NCBI GenBank assembly: GCA_002499345.1
Contig: DALF01000066.1
Coordinates: 1-15,365 of the forward strand
Source of the DNA: Euryarchaeota archaeon UBA170
GTDB taxonomy: Archaea > Thermoplasmatota > Poseidoniia > Poseidoniales > Thalassarchaeaceae
Length of the DNA: 15,365 nucleotides
Direction of reading: 5' to 3'
In this document: positions 14,734 through 15,365 of the stretch, in pieces
Layout of the letters: each line of letters starts with the position of its first letter
Numbering within the stretch: the first letter of the stretch is position 1
Position numbers and translations under genes: made by a program
Notes under the pieces: generated by a model
The model's input: the letters and a program-made list of their open reading frames with translations, nothing else
What the model was told of the DNA's origin: nothing
Database searches by the model: none

Positions 14734-15365
14734 GTGACGCCCATGCGAAGCGATGTAGCCCGTTCGATTGCCCTAGTAATGCTAATGATTGTCTCGGTAC
14801 AAATGCCGATGTTCGATAACGCGGAAGAGCCCGTGGAATTGAAAGAAGAGCCAGCCATAGAGATGGTAGCTCAAAACCCCTGTCAGGGCTATGACGCCTG
14901 TTTAGGTCTTGACGCGGGCGGCTATAACAACAGGAACACCATGTGCGTCGGATCCTCGACCGCGGGGTCGTGCCCCGTCGCCAATCTGAGCTCATACATT
15001 GATTACGGATCGGGCCCAACTACCACCACGTTCTACGGCTACATGGACGGTTTCAGCAGCGCAGGCGCACTCGATGACGATGACGTGTACACAATGTGGG
15101 TTCCGTGGGGCTACGGAATCAACGTCACCCTTTCGTGGAACTCCAGCGTCACCATGATGTACGGACTATTGGGTCCCAGTGGACTATCCAGCACATATGA
15201 CTCTGGATATGACTCATTTGGCTATGGGGCCTCCTCAGGTGTAACGATGACCACACTTGGTACCTCAGTCAGTGACACCGCATTGGATATTTACCTAGAC
15301 TGCTACAGTAACTACTGCAAGACTTCATCGGGTTACACAAGTGACTACAGGATGGACATCACTAC
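14734..15365 (+). CDS. N-terminal part of a secreted PPC-like protein (partial)
   Basis: Open from GTG at 14734 (or ATG at 14743, three codons later) to the window edge: 210 complete codons and no stop. The start is chosen from the TATA distance. A signal peptide is visible (about residues 8-25, SIALVMLMIVSVQM), followed by an acidic linker rich in Glu. A region with Cys pairs follows: CQGYDAC, CVGSSTAGSC, and later CYSNYC. The rest looks like a PPC-type beta module: DDDDVYTMWVPWGYGINVTL resembles the DDDWYSIYVPSGYGIYIEM segment of the second module in the upstream gene, and LDAGG resembles that gene's DAG opening. It is therefore likely a related surface or secreted protein in tandem, same strand. 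Its C-terminus, and whether it carries an enzyme, a calcium array or an anchor, lies outside the window. Confidence 0.8.
   Translation, partial: MTPMRSDVARSIALVMLMIVSVQMPMFDNAEEPVELKEEPAIEMVAQNPCQGYDACLGLDAGGYNNRNTMCVGSSTAGSCPVANLSSYIDYGSGPTTTTFYGYMDGFSSAGALDDDDVYTMWVPWGYGINVTLSWNSSVTMMYGLLGPSGLSSTYDSGYDSFGYGASSGVTMTTLGTSVSDTALDIYLDCYSNYCKTSSGYTSDYRMDIT

Noticed and set aside
14528..14737. Plus-strand open frame of 69 codons after the surface protein
   Set aside because: It begins inside the surface protein gene in another frame and runs across the terminator-like tract and dyads; no promoter or ribosome site fits it.

Overview
The window looks like chromosomal DNA of a planktonic euryarchaeon, probably of the Marine Group II/III (Candidatus Poseidoniia) type; this placement is inference. 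The grounds are an archaeal-type RNase P RNA, an archaeal-type asparaginyl-tRNA synthetase, TATA-like boxes at a near-constant 27-28 bases before start codons (leaderless transcription), tRNA genes with encoded CCA, and very large secreted proteins built from PPC, Ig-like and thrombospondin-type-3 modules with a single C-terminal membrane anchor. I see no mobile element, CRISPR array, phage gene or frameshift.

Left part (1-4287), housekeeping. The window opens inside the C-terminus of an RND/MMPL-type membrane transporter (1-312). Convergent with it, on the minus strand, is the RNase P RNA gene (about 624 down to 327), which fills a stretch that otherwise shows only spurious reading frames. 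Divergent from the RNase P RNA is rpiA (720-1442), followed by tRNA-Lys(CTT), then asnS and an isovaleryl-CoA-dehydrogenase-like acyl-CoA dehydrogenase, which may be one transcript (47-base gap, Shine-Dalgarno-like site). A tRNA-Gln(TTG) on the minus strand abuts the end of the acyl-CoA dehydrogenase gene.

Right part (4389-15365), mostly cell surface. A 2020-residue membrane-anchored subtilisin-like protease (4389-10451) has a long Asp-His insertion like pyrolysin and tripeptidyl-peptidase II, followed by a PPC-like module and Ig-like modules. Next is a 3-hydroxybutyryl-CoA dehydrogenase gene with its own promoter (10531-11379). Then comes a 1041-residue surface protein (11451-14576) with three PPC-like repeats, a regular 75-residue Asp-rich calcium-repeat array, a membrane segment and an unusual Trp/Gly/Pro-rich cytoplasmic tail. 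Last is the start of another secreted PPC-like protein (14734 to the window edge).

Together the window pairs two fatty-acid or branched-chain acyl-CoA oxidation enzymes with an outward-facing set of a giant protease and calcium-binding surface proteins. This suits a heterotroph that degrades protein and lipid at its cell surface. A functional link between the two sets is inference from neighbourhood only.
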